Shown one piece after another: positions 51,078 through 61,727 of a stretch of DNA of 64,000 bases. A program made the translations under genes and the position numbers. The first letter of the stretch is position 1, and every line of letters starts with the position of its first letter. The notes under the pieces are model-generated. The model did no database searches, was not told the DNA's origin, and saw only the letters and a program-made list of their open reading frames with translations. The stretch is taken from contig OX393562.1 of assembly GCA_947652115.1 (NCBI GenBank), forward strand, positions 9,401,551 through 9,465,550. Direction: 5' to 3'. The stretch comes from Blastomussa wellsi (taxonomy: Eukaryota; Cnidaria; Anthozoa; Scleractinia; Plerogyridae).

Positions 51078-52096
51078 ACATAAGCAATGTTGCCGTTTGG
51101 AAAGAAGCTCGCGAGTTGTGCGATTCCGAGTTGTCTGTTCGAGTTCCCCAGCTTTTGGATTTGGTCTTGGCTTCGAATGCACCAAGTACCTCCAGTAAGT
51201 ACTCTTACAGTTGGAGTCGGTGGCGCCGTTGGGCACAGTCGAAGCTGGGAGTACCTCATCTGCCTGCTCGTCCCTTGCACATTGCCCTATACCTGCTGGA
51301 GTTAACTGAAGTTGCCTTGCAAAAGAACGCCGGTTATTCTGCTATTGATGCTGCACTTTATGGTATTCGCTGGGGTCACAAGTTAGCGGGTTTGGAGTCA
51401 CCCACACAGCATCCCACGGTTATTGCAGCTGCGGACGGAGCTAAGAGGAAGTTGTCCAAGCCAGTTCAACCCAAGCAACCTTTGGCGCTAGATACTGTTG
51501 TCAGGATCGCACAAGTTTATAACACAGCTTCCGCTTCTCTTGCAGACATTAGATTTTTGTTTGTATTATTAGTTGGCTATGCTGGACTCTTTCGAATTTC
51601 CGAGTTATTGAATGTTAAGGTCAATGATATATCCATCAGTGATGTTGGCATGTCAGTTTTCATTTCGCAACGAAAGAATGATCAATTTCGCGAAGGCCAC
51701 ACATCGGTAATTGCTAGGTCTAGTAAGGTTTCATGCCCAGTAGCAATCACAGAGAGGATTCTTGCCTTGTTACCAGTTGCTAATGAATCTTGTTCTCCTG
51801 TTTTGCGTAGAATAGTAAGTACTAAGAAAGGTTCATATTACCCCAAGTCTCTCGGTATCAGCTACTCGACTATTCGTGACGAATTTAAGAAGTATGTATC
51901 ACCGTTTGTAGATAACATAGATGATTATTGTTTGCATAGCCTTAAATCTGGAGGCGCTTCTAATGACGGTTATAAGCAAAGTGATCCCGAGTTAATGGAT
52001 AGGCATGCAGGATGGAAAAATCCTTGCACTAAGAGACGTTACACTAAGCGTTCACAAGCAGAAATGCTTCAAGTTACTAAGAGCATGGGTATTTAA
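51078..52096 (+). CDS. Tyrosine recombinase of the YR retrotransposon
   Basis: Open from 51,062 to TAA 52,094-52,096, about 340 residues, with no usable ATG. A splice-acceptor-like TTTATTTTGCCAG ends at 51,077, so I place the start there. N-terminal core-binding domain: STSSKYSYSWSRWRRWAQ. Catalytic set: Arg in GLFRISELL, Lys near SQRKND, HSLK in place of the usual HxxR, RHAGWK (His/Trp position), and Tyr in KRRYTKRS. It integrates the circular DNA without target duplication in this element class. Confidence 0.85.
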
Positions 52097-52253
52097 TATC
52101 GGTTTGCTTTTCGACCAGTGGAGGGTCCAGGTTGGTGTCTTGGTCTCCACCCAGGTTTCCCGTTCCCTTCGTGGGTTACGTGGGTTTTTCCTGGCCTCCC
52201 TGACACTGCTCGTTTGTTTGTTTGCTCGTTTGTTTATTAGTTCTTAATAAAGT

Positions 52254-52327
52254 TTTGCCTGGTACTTGGGGCAGGCCTTATCCTCCAAGTTAACACTGTT
52301 TTATGCTATTTTTATTGAGCGTAGAAT
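52254..52327 (+). repeat. Split direct repeat B2
   Basis: 74-bp right end. An AATAAA signal (52,245-52,250) directly precedes it and could direct polyadenylation. Confidence 0.9.
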
Positions 52328-52449
52328 TGTAGTTTCTCCAGTATCGTCCCCCTTTTGGTGGAAGCGAAATCAGATGGCTACAGCCTAAACAGAATCAGTT
52401 CAGCAAAATATTTTGACAAAATAGTATTTGCTGCAGATTGGGATATTAC

Positions 52450-52765
52450 CTTGTGTTGAAACATGCCTGACTCCCGACTGACTCGCACTCTCCTGTCAGT
52501 TCAATTAATCTGTGAATCTTCTCGGTCACTCGAACCAAATCTTTTTGCATTTTTGCCTAATCAAGATTTTTTTAACCTCCAGATCTTTATAAGCTCCAGA
52601 GCCTTGCAAATTTCAATGCTATTTTGGTTTTCCGACACCCCAGCTGCAATTTTCATCACGTTTCTTTGTATTTTAGAGCGAAGCTCCCCGCATTAGCCTC
52701 GCATTCATGTTCAGAAGGCTGTCTCCCCAGGGCCGTCGGGGAATACGAAGATTGTCTATTGAGGA
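52450..52765 (-). repeat. Inverted partner of 46,635-46,860
   Basis: On the minus strand this reads like 46,635-46,860 (TTCGTATTCCCCGACGGCCC, CCTTCTGAACATGAATGCG) and extends further. Non-coding. Confidence 0.7.
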
Positions 52766-53129
52766 TATTATGACCAAATGGACTTGAACCCATTGACTCC
52801 TGTAGATTTTTTTTTAAAAAAACTGTCTTTTAGACATTTTGTACATTTTCTGGTAAGTTGTAGGCAAAATATGCTTCAAACTTCTCCAAAATGCATTTGC
52901 AAAATAAAGACATGCCAGGTTTTTCACTAGCATCGCATTTAACAACATTTTAGCTCGGGCATGCGCACAAATCAAAATGTCAAGATAGTTTTTGGACGAG
53001 AAAGTGACCCACCTCTTTAGGCTTTTCGATTTCTTTATTTTTATTTTTCGCTTTTTTTTCCTTTTCTCATATCTTTTTTATAACATTGCCATAACTTCGT
53101 GACAATAACAGTATTAACAAAAATTTTAA

Positions 53130-53191
53130 ACTCACGATACAACTTTTTAAAGACATGTTTCGGCATGACTCATGCCATCATCAGTTTAATG
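53130..53191 (-). ncRNA. Hammerhead ribozyme of the Penelope-like element, split by hAT
   Basis: Minus strand: CTGATGA core (complement of 53,178-53,184), stem II GGCATG/CATGCC with an AGT loop (53,162-53,176), GAAA (53,158-53,161), a very short ACATGT stem III, and cleavage-site GTC at 53,152-53,154. Stem I starts TTAAA/TTTAA. The outer stem I pair ACAAC/GTTGT has its 5' strand on the far side of the hAT insertion (58,284-58,288). One extra U lies between the core and stem II. Penelope-like elements are known to carry hammerheads with minimal stem III. Confidence 0.7.
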
Positions 53192-53599
53192 CAGACCTGC
53201 CAACTCTCACGGTTCTGCCATGAGTCTCATGATTTTTTGTCATTTCTCACGTTCTCACGACAAGGCTCCCAATCTCACGGGTTTTTGTGAAAAATCTTTC
53301 TGAAATGAATAAATTAAGTTGTTGAATAAAAATTGAATATTTACGAGGAATGCTAGTGCTATAAAGTGATAAAATGATAAAGAAAAACACTGTTCTTACT
53401 ATTTTTTTGTACTGAGCTGTGATTTTTGCTTGTGTTCAATAACTTATCGTTTTTCTCTGCGTCTGTCCTCCATTTTGAAAGGGGAGTAGGCCCTGAGAAT
53501 GAGGTTGGTGTCTAGTTCCCAGGCGTCTCCTAGATTGGACCTCGTATCCATGCTCAGTTTCCCTGTAGTCTTTGTAAGTTTACTGCGGGAAAGCGATCA

Positions 53600-56500
53600 C
53601 ACTCGTATCAACATGGCGAAAGAGGTGGTGATTGTTCAATATAAGATTCGAATTATGACAGAGACAGTGAAACGGACCGGGAAGAACCAGCTGAAAAGAT
53701 TGGCCGAAAATATGGCTGAGCAGCGAAATATCGGGTAAAGTACAACCCCTCCTGGGCCAAAGAATACCCTGTAAAAAAAGTTGGCAATGACCGATATAGC
53801 TTCTTCTGTATACCATGTGGTAAATCTGTTAGCTGCCACCACTCCGTGATGTAAAAGTTCATTGTGAGCGAGATACACACAGGAGAAAAGTTGAAGATGA
53901 GGAAAAGAGTCATTCTATACGAAGATTTCTTTCAAAACCTGGGAATTCTGGAAGTAATGTTATTAAAGCTGAGGTTATGATAACTAACTTCTTAGTACAA
54001 CACAACAACTGGGTTTACGAGGACTTTGACAATATGGTAATCTGTGGCGACTTTAATTATCCAAAAATCTCATTGGGACGCCCCTGATACCTCCAGAGGT
54101 GCCAATGAACAAGCATTCGTGGAGGCGTTACTATTTAGCTCAAATTCAACGCAAGCCCACGCGTGGCTCCAGTGTCTTAGACCTAGTTATCACCAGTGTT
54201 CTAGACCAAACAAGCATGTCCGAAGTCCTAGAAATAGACAAAGCTGGTTTGTTCACGGATCATCGCACCGTCTTCTTCGAGCTCCACACCTTAGTTAAGG
54301 CCCTTGTCAAAACGCACCATTCTGTGTATGATTATGCAAAAGGAGAGACCTTAGAAACGCTCTGCGATCACTTAATCTTACAAGTGTGGTGGGTGAGGGC
54401 GACCTCGAAAGCTGCTGGCAGACCTGGAAATACCTATTTCTTGCTGCGGTGAAAGACAATATTCCAACCAAGCGATTAAGAGGTTGAAACCCCATGCCCT
54501 GGCTCACAGGGGCCGTTATCAAGAAAAAGGAAACTGTACGCAGGAAACTAAAATTACACCCGTCGGAGTCACTAAAAGTCAAATTTCAAACTCTGCGTTC
54601 ACAAGTAAAGCGCGTGATCAGAGAAAGCAGGGACGAGTTCTTTGAGTCTGCTAATATCGAGTTCAAGAACAACCCCAAATGTCTCTGGTCAATATTACAA
54701 TCTCGCTCAAAGTCGCGCAACATACCACAAAGTGTCTCCATGGCAACTGGTAACCTACGTACAACCGCTGACACCCCAGAAGAAATCACTGACATTTTGA
54801 ATAACTATTTCACTTCAGTGTTCTCTGTTCCTCAAGAGGACAAAGTAGATAGCGGCGCAGGGAAATTTCCTGCTGCAGAAGCCCCCTTTACTGATGTTGT
54901 GTTGCACGTCGGTGAAGTTGAGGCTGTCCAAAAATCACTAGACCCAAACAAAGCCACTGGTCCAGATGGGATCCCAGCTAGAATCCTAAAGGAAACTACT
55001 ATTGCTCCATCACTATGCAAGCTGTTCAACAGGTCTCTGGGGGAAGGCTACATACCGTCTGAGTGGAAATTGGCCAATGTTGTACCTGTCTATAAGAAGG
55101 ATGAAAAAGATCATGTTGAAAACTATAGGCCTATCTCCCTACTTTGCATTATTTCCAAAGTCCTCGAATGTTGTGTCTTGAATCGCATCAATGACTGATT
55201 AGAAGATCTGATTGCAGACTGTCAGCACCGGTTTCGGAGTGGACGTTCATGTGTCACAAATCTACTGGAGACCCTAGATTACATTGGTGCTATTCTTGAT
55301 AGAGCTGGTCAAGTAGATTGTGTGTATTTAGACATGTCCAAAGCCTTTGATAAGGTTAGACACGACCCCCTTATGGAAAAACTGCGGGATGCTGGTTTTG
55401 GAGGGAACCTGCTCACATGGTTTCGCACATATCTCTGTGGCAGGCGCCAACGTGTCACCGTACTAGGCGCGACATCACGTGACCTACCTGTCACCTCTGC
55501 AGTCCCACAGGGATCAATACTAGGACCTGCTCTCTTCTTGTTATATGTGAACAACCTTCCAGATTCTATCCTCAATAGCAAAGTGGCAATGTTTGCAGAT
55601 GATACTAAAGTATACAAGGCAGTGATGTCTGAGGATGATGGCGCCTCTCTCCAACAAGATCTGGATAACTTGTCTTCATGGTCCGCTACCTCTGGCCTAG
55701 CCTTCAACGATAAGAAATGCAAGCTTCAGACCATTACGAGGAAGCGCAAGCCCATCTGTACGAGCTACGAGGTTAACGGTTGTACCATCAAGTCCTGTGA
55801 CTTGGCACGCCCAAGTCTCTCACCAAGCGGCACGCGCAAACAAGTTGTTAGGTTTCGTTAGGAGGAACTCTAGGTTTATTCACAGTACTTCCGTAAGGCG
55901 CACATTATACCTCGGCCTAGTTCGTGCTCATCTTGGCTATGCAACCCAGGTCTGGGCACCCCAAGGCATTGGACTAATTTCTAAACTGGAAAGTATCAAA
56001 AGACGTGCCACCAAATTCATTCTTTGCTTGCCTTTTTCAACAAATATCTCTTACAAAGAAAGACTAATGTCTGTAAACCTACTTCCTGTGTGCTACTAGC
56101 ATGAGTTACGAGATCTAGTATACTTTTACAAGGCTACGCATAATATGATTCACTTAGATCCGTCTGTTGTCCCCTTCATGTGCGAATGCGTGCGAAGGTC
56201 CCGTAGATCCGTAACGAACTCTCAATCTTTTGTGCCTAAAAATTGTAGGACTTCTACCTTTCAGAAATCTTTTTTCATTAGAACCACTAGAATCTGGAAC
56301 CTGCTTATTACTAGAATTGACCTAGATAATGTTACTTTTGAGAACTTTAAATCTGTTCTTTACGGTTATTACTCGCGGGCTCTAGCAATGAATTATGACC
56401 CGGACTCTCCAAGGCGCTTCAAAAGTATTTGTTTGAAATGTAACACAGCCAGGTTTTTAGACCATGAATTTAGCTGCTGCATGTGATTTAGATTGCTACT

Positions 56501-58087
56501 TTTATACCTTTAATTTTGGGGTCTGCAGTAATTGGCTTAGCTGTTGGGGTGTCCCAGCCCAAGTATTTTAAGTTTATTAGTGTATTGTTACGTTCTTATT
56601 GCTAGTGTTTGTATATCTTCAGTGCTTTTTTTTTTGTTTTGTTGTTGTTGTTGTTGTTGCTGTTGTTCTCTGTATCCTTTAGGGTAAAGCTAATAAAATA
56701 AAAAAATAAATAAACAACCTGCCAATTGCAACAGCGGATCATTTGGGCCCTTTGTTCAAGGAAATATTCCTGATAGTAAGATTGCAGCAGCCTATGCCTA
56801 AGGATGCACGAAAACGTCAGCAATGTTAAACGTTGCCCTGGGTCCCCACTGCCACAATTATTTAGTGGATCATTGCAAAAGCCATCCCTTCAGTCTGGGG
56901 ATAGATGGTTCAAATGAAACGGGATTGAACAAGATGAACCCTGTAACTATCCATATATTTGATTTAAATCGATCAAAAACGGTCACAAGTCATTTTTATG
57001 ATGTGTGTTACCAGTGGGGTTGATGGTGGAAAAGCTGCAACCATTTTTACTTTTATGGATAAAAAATTCACAAAAGATGAAATGCTGTGGCTGAATGCTA
57101 TTAGCCTAAGTGTGGACAATACCAATGCTATGATTGGATGCAACAATTCGATTGCATCATGTTGTAAGAAAAAAAACCAAAGAATTTTTATTTCTGGATG
57201 CCCTTGTCATTTGGCTCATCTTGCTGCAACTGCAGTGAATGATTCTTTCACACAGGTTATTGATGTTAATGTTGAGGATGTGCTTATCAACCTATATTAT
57301 TGGTTTGATAAGAGTTCCAAATGCAAAGGAAAGCTTGCAGAGTACTTTGAATTTTGTGACCAAGAGTATCAGCAAGTGTTAAAGCATGTTACCTGCCATT
57401 TGCTTTCTTTGGAACGCTGTATTGAAAGAGCACTTAGGAAATTTCCAAGTTTGAAGTCTTACTTTCTGAGTGAAGGTTTTTCAGATGCAAGGTTTAAGAG
57501 ACTTAAGGATGCATTTTCGAATCCTCTCCTGGAACCTGTCCTTCTCTTCCATAATGCATCAATTCAGCTGTTCACACATTTAAACAAACTACTGCAGAGA
57601 AGTGACAGGTTTGACGCAATATTCACGAAATTCCAGTAGATGCTCTCTTTGAAGAATTTTGTGACTACCGATCACTTACTGATAGTGACATTGGTGGGAT
57701 GTTTGGCAGGCAGCAAAAGTGGTTGATGCAATTGAAGGTGGTACTGAAGTATTTCATTATCATGTTGATATTCTTTGGTGGTACATTGGACACATGAAAC
57801 AGACTGGTTCCTCAGCAAAGAGATTCCAGCACCTGACCAGAATTGCAGAAGCAGTACTTGTGATCCCACACAGTAATGCAGAGGAAGAGCGTTTTTTTAG
57901 CATTGTTCTTAAAAACAAAACTGACAGTCGTTCCTGTTTAGGCCTTGATGGCACCTTGTCCAACATTTTGGCCATGAAGTTGGCTTATCCAGAAGAACTG
58001 ACACCTTGCTATAAGTTTCGTCCAAGTGATGACCTATTGGAATCATCTAAGAAAGCTGCATCTTCTTACAACAGGGAACACAAATAA
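53600..58087 (+). pseudogene. hAT transposase, interrupted and frameshifted
   Basis: Zinc-finger-like N-terminus at 53,735-53,850 (YNPSWAKEYPVKKVGNDRYS, then FFCIPCGKSVSCHH, a BED-type pattern). KAEVMITNFLVQHN stops at the LINE insertion (54,009) and resumes at 56,719 with NLPIATADHLGPLFK. Then GIDGSNETG, SLSVDNTNAMIGCNNSI, FISGCPCHLAHLAATAV, FYWFDKS-like YYWFDKSSKCK, and the C-terminal dimerisation region VLVIPHSNAEEERFFS followed by KNKTDSRS. Frameshifts near 57,017 and 57,640. Cut-and-paste transposase; inactive here. Confidence 0.75.
54010..56712 (+). pseudogene. CR1-like LINE, 5' truncated
   Basis: AACAAC at 54,004-54,009 and 56,713-56,718 is the target duplication. It begins in the endonuclease C-terminus (VICGDFNYPKI, then LDLVITSVLD, TDHRTVFFEL). 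RT: KATGPDGIPARILKE, LANVVPVYKKDE, NYRPISLL, then after a TGA CVYLDMSKAFDKVRHDPL (motif A), SAVPQGSILGPALFLLYVNN (motif B), VAMFADDTKVYK (motif C, FADD). The C-terminal region RTLYLGLVRAHLGYATQVWAP and RATKFILCLPF is typical of CR1-type elements. 3' end: a CTGTTGTTGTTGTTG-type microsatellite (complement), then TAATAAAATAAAAAAATAAA. Confidence 0.85.
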
Positions 58088-58400
58088 TTTGTGTTCCCTG
58101 TTGTAAGAAGATGCAGCTTTGAAATAAAACAAGGTAACATTTAAATAAACTGACTTCCCTCGTTGGAAAAGGGGTTTGATCGGGGGGAAAAATAGAATCG
58201 CACTATTTTTTGTAGAATCTCCAGATTTTTTATCATGGGTCTCCAGATTTTCCTTTACCAGGGGTTGGCAGGTCTGCTAATGTGTTGTTCCGTTTTCCAC
58301 TGTTTTAAATACGTTTACAGTTTGAGTACGTTAACAATTTGAAATTTCAAATACAGTAACAGTTGCATGCAAGTGCACAAGTGTTAATTACAGAATCGAG

Positions 58401-59765
58401 TCACAAGAAGCAAAAATTGTTGTGTTGTAATTGTGCATTTAGTTCTGGCTTTGAGCGGCTGATGTAGATCGCTTCTTTGAGACAATGTCCAGTTTTGGCT
58501 GAATCTACAATCTTGAAACAATCAACCAAACATTTTCGTTTACAACTAGGTGAACCGTTCAGATGTTTGTAGACGTGAGAATTTTTGTCAGTCGAGAGAT
58601 GCTCTTTTACCCTAGTTGCAAAGTGGAGTGACGTCTCGCCAATGTAACGGGAGTTACATCCCGCACAAGTAAATTGATACACAACCAGGGATTCTAATGC
58701 ATCTGGAATAGGATCTTTGAAACTGAAAAAATTATTGATTTTGAAAGAAGAAAAAACAATTCTGATGTCTATATCTTTGCAAAAAACGTCCAACAAGTGT
58801 TTTAGTTTTTTTGCGTGTGACGGTAGAGAAATCACCCACAAATGACAGTTTCAAGTTCCTGAATACCGTAGTGTTTTTCCCAGTAGCAGAAGTGTTGTTT
58901 TGGGTTGGTCTAGAAGAAAATTGGTTTTTACACCCCTTAATGATCTTGTCTATGAGATGGCTAGGAAAGGAGTTGCATTGAAGAGTTATCAAAGTGAAAC
59001 TAAGGAAATTTGTAAGAAGCCCAGTGTAAGTGCTCTTGTGATATATTGAAGTGATACAAGAAGCCCCCGAGTTATCCACCAGAACATCCAGGAAAGTGAG
59101 TTCCCCATCGAGTTGAGTTTCAAAAGTAAACCTAATGTTAGGATGTCTAGAGTTGAGATAACTTAAAAACTTCATGGTGTCCTGCTCATTGTGAAATCGA
59201 CAGAAAGTGTCATCACCGTATATGCGGTAATATAGCAACTGAGAATCTTTGTAATCACCTATCCATTGCTCTTCATGATACCCCATACATAAATTTGCGA
59301 GAAAAGATGCTAAGGGAGAACCCATCACAACTCTATCACGTTGATCATAGAATAAACCATTAAACAGAAAATGGGTTTGTGAAGTTGCAAAATTAAACAA
59401 TTCCTTAGGATTAGCCTTGTTAATAGGAAACTCAGGGTTGTGCGTAAAAATGGTCTCTATGGCGAGGTCGATTGTCTCACTAAGTGGAATATTAGTAAAA
59501 AGGCTTTCAACGTCAAATGGAATCAAAAACTTGTTCTGAGATTGAATATTAGTGAATTGTCTTGTGTGGTATGTTTGCCAGGGACACAAGGACCCACAAT
59601 GGAAGCCAGATACAAGGAGACAATTGGTCTAAGAGGACGAGGGGCACCACCTTCACATTTCTTATGTAATTTAATCTTTTTCACTCTTGTTGGCCTTTTA
59701 CTGGGCTTGCTTTCGGTTCAAGAATTGCCACGAAAGCATCAATGAGACGGGAAATACTTAAAATG
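58401..59765 (-). pseudogene. Penelope-like element RT and GIY-YIG endonuclease
   Basis: RT portion (58,810-59,600): FLIPFDVESLFTNIPL (motif A), VVMGSPLASFLANLCM (motif B), YRIYGDDTFCRFHN (motif C), TFLDVLVDNSG. After a frameshift near 58,815 the endonuclease: a VVYQFTCAGCNSRYIGETSL stretch (GIY-YIG core as C..Y.GET, with the CxxC insert), TRVKEHLS, a HLNGSPSCK zinc-like segment, and LKEAIYISRSKPELN. It is 5' truncated near 59,765, beside element D. Its 3' region carries the hammerhead. Endonuclease-bearing Penelope-like elements retrotranspose by target-primed synthesis. Confidence 0.85.
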
Positions 59766-59801
59766 GAGTAGCCAAGGGTATGTGAGGGAAATTTTCCCCC
59801 T

Positions 59802-59976
59802 AGTAGTAATGTCGGGGTCAAACAAATAACACTTTATCCCTCAGACATTTATTTTCCTATTTTAAGCCCCCCAACATACGAAGTTTCGCTTTGCTCACTT
59901 CGTACATTGGGAGGATTAAAATAGGAAAATAAATGTCTGAGGGATAAGGTGTGTGTTTGACCCCGACATTACTACT
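59802..59976. repeat. Terminal palindrome, element D left end
   Basis: AGTAGTAATGTCGGGGTC (59,802) is mirrored by GACCCCGACATTACTACT (ending 59,976) with ~80-bp arms and a TACGAAGT/ACTTCGTA tip. Arm sequence resembles element A's terminus (AGTAGTAAAGCCGGAGTC). It could be D's true end or an independent 175-bp MITE derived from such ends. Confidence 0.75.
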
Positions 59977-60359
59977 GAGGAAGGAAGAGGGTTAATCAAC
60001 AACCAATTTTCGACAACCACCTGTCATTGTAACCGAATTAGAGATTTGCATGCTACTTGTTATTATATTAAAGCAACTCAATTATTTTCCCGCATTATTA
60101 TACAAACACTTCATCCACTATTACCACTAATGTAATAAAAAAATATGAACGTGTTTCTGTCACGCATGACGTTGTGTGATGGTTTGTGTTACTGTCACAT
60201 GTGACAGTGCGTGACAGGTCACATAAAGGGACAAAACCCTTGTCGGGGGTGATCGGTTGGCTGTTCATTGCCTGGCCCCAACCAGGACTTTCCCGCCGCT
60301 GACAAGGCGGCTGTCAGTTCCCCTTTTACCATTTTTATGGGTGTGAGGTTTGCAATCCG

Positions 60360-60622
60360 GGGGGGATTTCGGAGCAACCGCATTCATCTATTTTTTGTAA
60401 CACTGAGAGAGATATTTGTGTTTTTTCTCTCAAAGTTTAGTTCAAATTTGTGCTGGACGCTTCCATTTTTTTTTTAAACTCTTGCCGAATCTGGTTTTTT
60501 ATCTTTTCAAGATCCGTCTGGCGTAAATCGGTCTGTTTTTTCGCGAAGTTTGAGCATAAAGTCTCTTTGATTTCACAATATTTCTGCATTTCACATGTTA
60601 TTTGTTTGAATTCTGAGTCGGA
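60360..60622 (-). pseudogene. Two-hydrophobic-segment protein, C-terminal fragment (D)
   Basis: Minus strand encodes SEFKQITCEMQKYCEIKE, then DLEKIKNQIRQEFKKK and an end with NLREKTQISLSVL, matching the end of the A and B copies. Everything N-terminal is deleted at about 60,622. Confidence 0.55.
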
Positions 60623-61566
60623 AACACCGCGCTGGGTTTGGATGATGTTGGTGGCTTCCCTTACCAGTTATCGCCCAGTGGAGTAAAACGTTCGCTGCCG
60701 GTTCCAGCTGTTGAATTTCATGACGCTGCACCAAGTTTGAAGAAAATATTCAACTCAATCAATATTTATGTAACGCCTGACCAGTATTTTACAACAAAGT
60801 TCAGAGAGATATTCCAAAGGAACAGATAAAGTTCGAAACGTCAAAGCCCACAAAAAATGGCTTGTGGGGCATAATCTCTCTTTCTGGTTACAGCAGCTGA
60901 ACTTTGCAGTGTGGTGAGCAACAATAGGTTGCGGAATGTTGTGTGAGATTTTCGATAAAGGTCATACAACTCTGAATCTGCCGCGAAAGGTGCGAGCTTT
61001 CTACATCTTTCATGTCTATTTCACTGTCAGGCGCATCTTGTACCAGCTCGAAGGTTTGCCCCATCAACTGATTTCTGCTTCACGTATGGTGCAAACCATG
61101 GGTTGGGAATCGTTTACATTTATTGCCACGACCCTTTTATATTGAATGAGCCATATCCATCAACAAAAACAAATTCGGAAGAGCAATTCAACTGGTTTGC
61201 GCCCAAAACGTTGGCAGGTTTAACACAGGTGGGGCTTTCATGTATCAATCAGTCAATCAAAGCCTTTGTTTATTGCATCTTGGGTGCACAAGTCAACGTG
61301 CAGAGCAGCATTCTTGGTTCTGGAGGCAGAGAAAAAGAAGCCCAGAGCGGGTTCCTGACATTGGTGGAAGATGCGATAACGCAAGCAGATCTGGCCAAGT
61401 CAGTTCAAAGATACCAACCTGCCATAGGTGAGGCTCAACCTTGCTGTGTGCACGGGGGCCTGGCTCATGCACAGAGAGCATGGTCAGTTACAACAACCAG
61501 CTCAAACATGCAACGCCAGGTATGAAGCTGGGTGTCAACGACAGAGTAAACTAAAGCACGATGGAT
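60623..61566 (+). pseudogene. Conserved ~470-residue Polinton protein, fragment (D)
   Basis: Begins mid-protein at DDVGGFPYQLSPSG. Blocks: VTPDQYFTTKFREIFQ, a TGCG-like IGCGMLCEIFD segment, RKVRAFYIFHVYFTVRRILYQL, a deletion of ~40 residues, MGWESFTFIATTLLY in a shifted frame, then SSILGSGGREKEAQSGF. Multiple stops and frameshifts. Confidence 0.5.
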
Positions 61567-61727
61567 GGCGGGAAATCGGAAATAAACCTGCCAAACAGTC
61601 ACCCTTTAATCCGATACACAAGGCAGCAGCGACGAAACAACAGCCAGCGCCTGTGTTCCAAACAGCTGCAGAAGAGCAAACTCCAACGGAACAAACAGAA
61701 TCTGAACCAACGCCAACATTTCGTTAA
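61561..61727 (+). pseudogene. Small tail-anchored protein without anchor (D)
   Basis: M-D-G-G-K-S start at about 61,562, then a PFNPIHKAAATKQQPAP and Glu/Thr/Pro linker ending TPTFR, with TAA 61,725-61,727. The hydrophobic anchor present in A and B has been deleted. The stop interlocks with the facing gene in GTTAAC. Confidence 0.5.

Larger units (their letters stand above)
47364..52327 (+). mobile_element. Tyrosine-recombinase (DIRS/Ngaro-type) retrotransposon
   Basis: Split direct repeats identify it: A1 47,364-47,557, B1 48,283-48,356, A2 48,357-48,550, B2 52,254-52,327. A copies are 194 bp and B copies 74 bp, each pair nearly identical. It encodes a gag-like protein, RT-RNase H and a tyrosine recombinase. 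The order A1-gag-B1-A2-RT/RH-YR-B2 is unusual: known PAT/Ngaro elements have all ORFs between A1 and B1. The near identity of repeats and the open RT and recombinase frames suggest a recent insertion. Confidence 0.85.
53192..58276 (+). mobile_element. hAT transposon containing a CR1 LINE
   Basis: 13-bp perfect TIRs CAGACCTGCCAAC (53,192-53,204) and GTTGGCAGGTCTG (58,264-58,276). TTAATG/CTAATG flank the ends, a likely partial target duplication. Without the LINE it is ~2.4 kb. It is inserted in the 3' region of the Penelope-like element. Confidence 0.8.

Noticed and set aside
56640..56670. GTT microsatellite as a separate feature
   Set aside because: It belongs to the 3' end region of the CR1 LINE.
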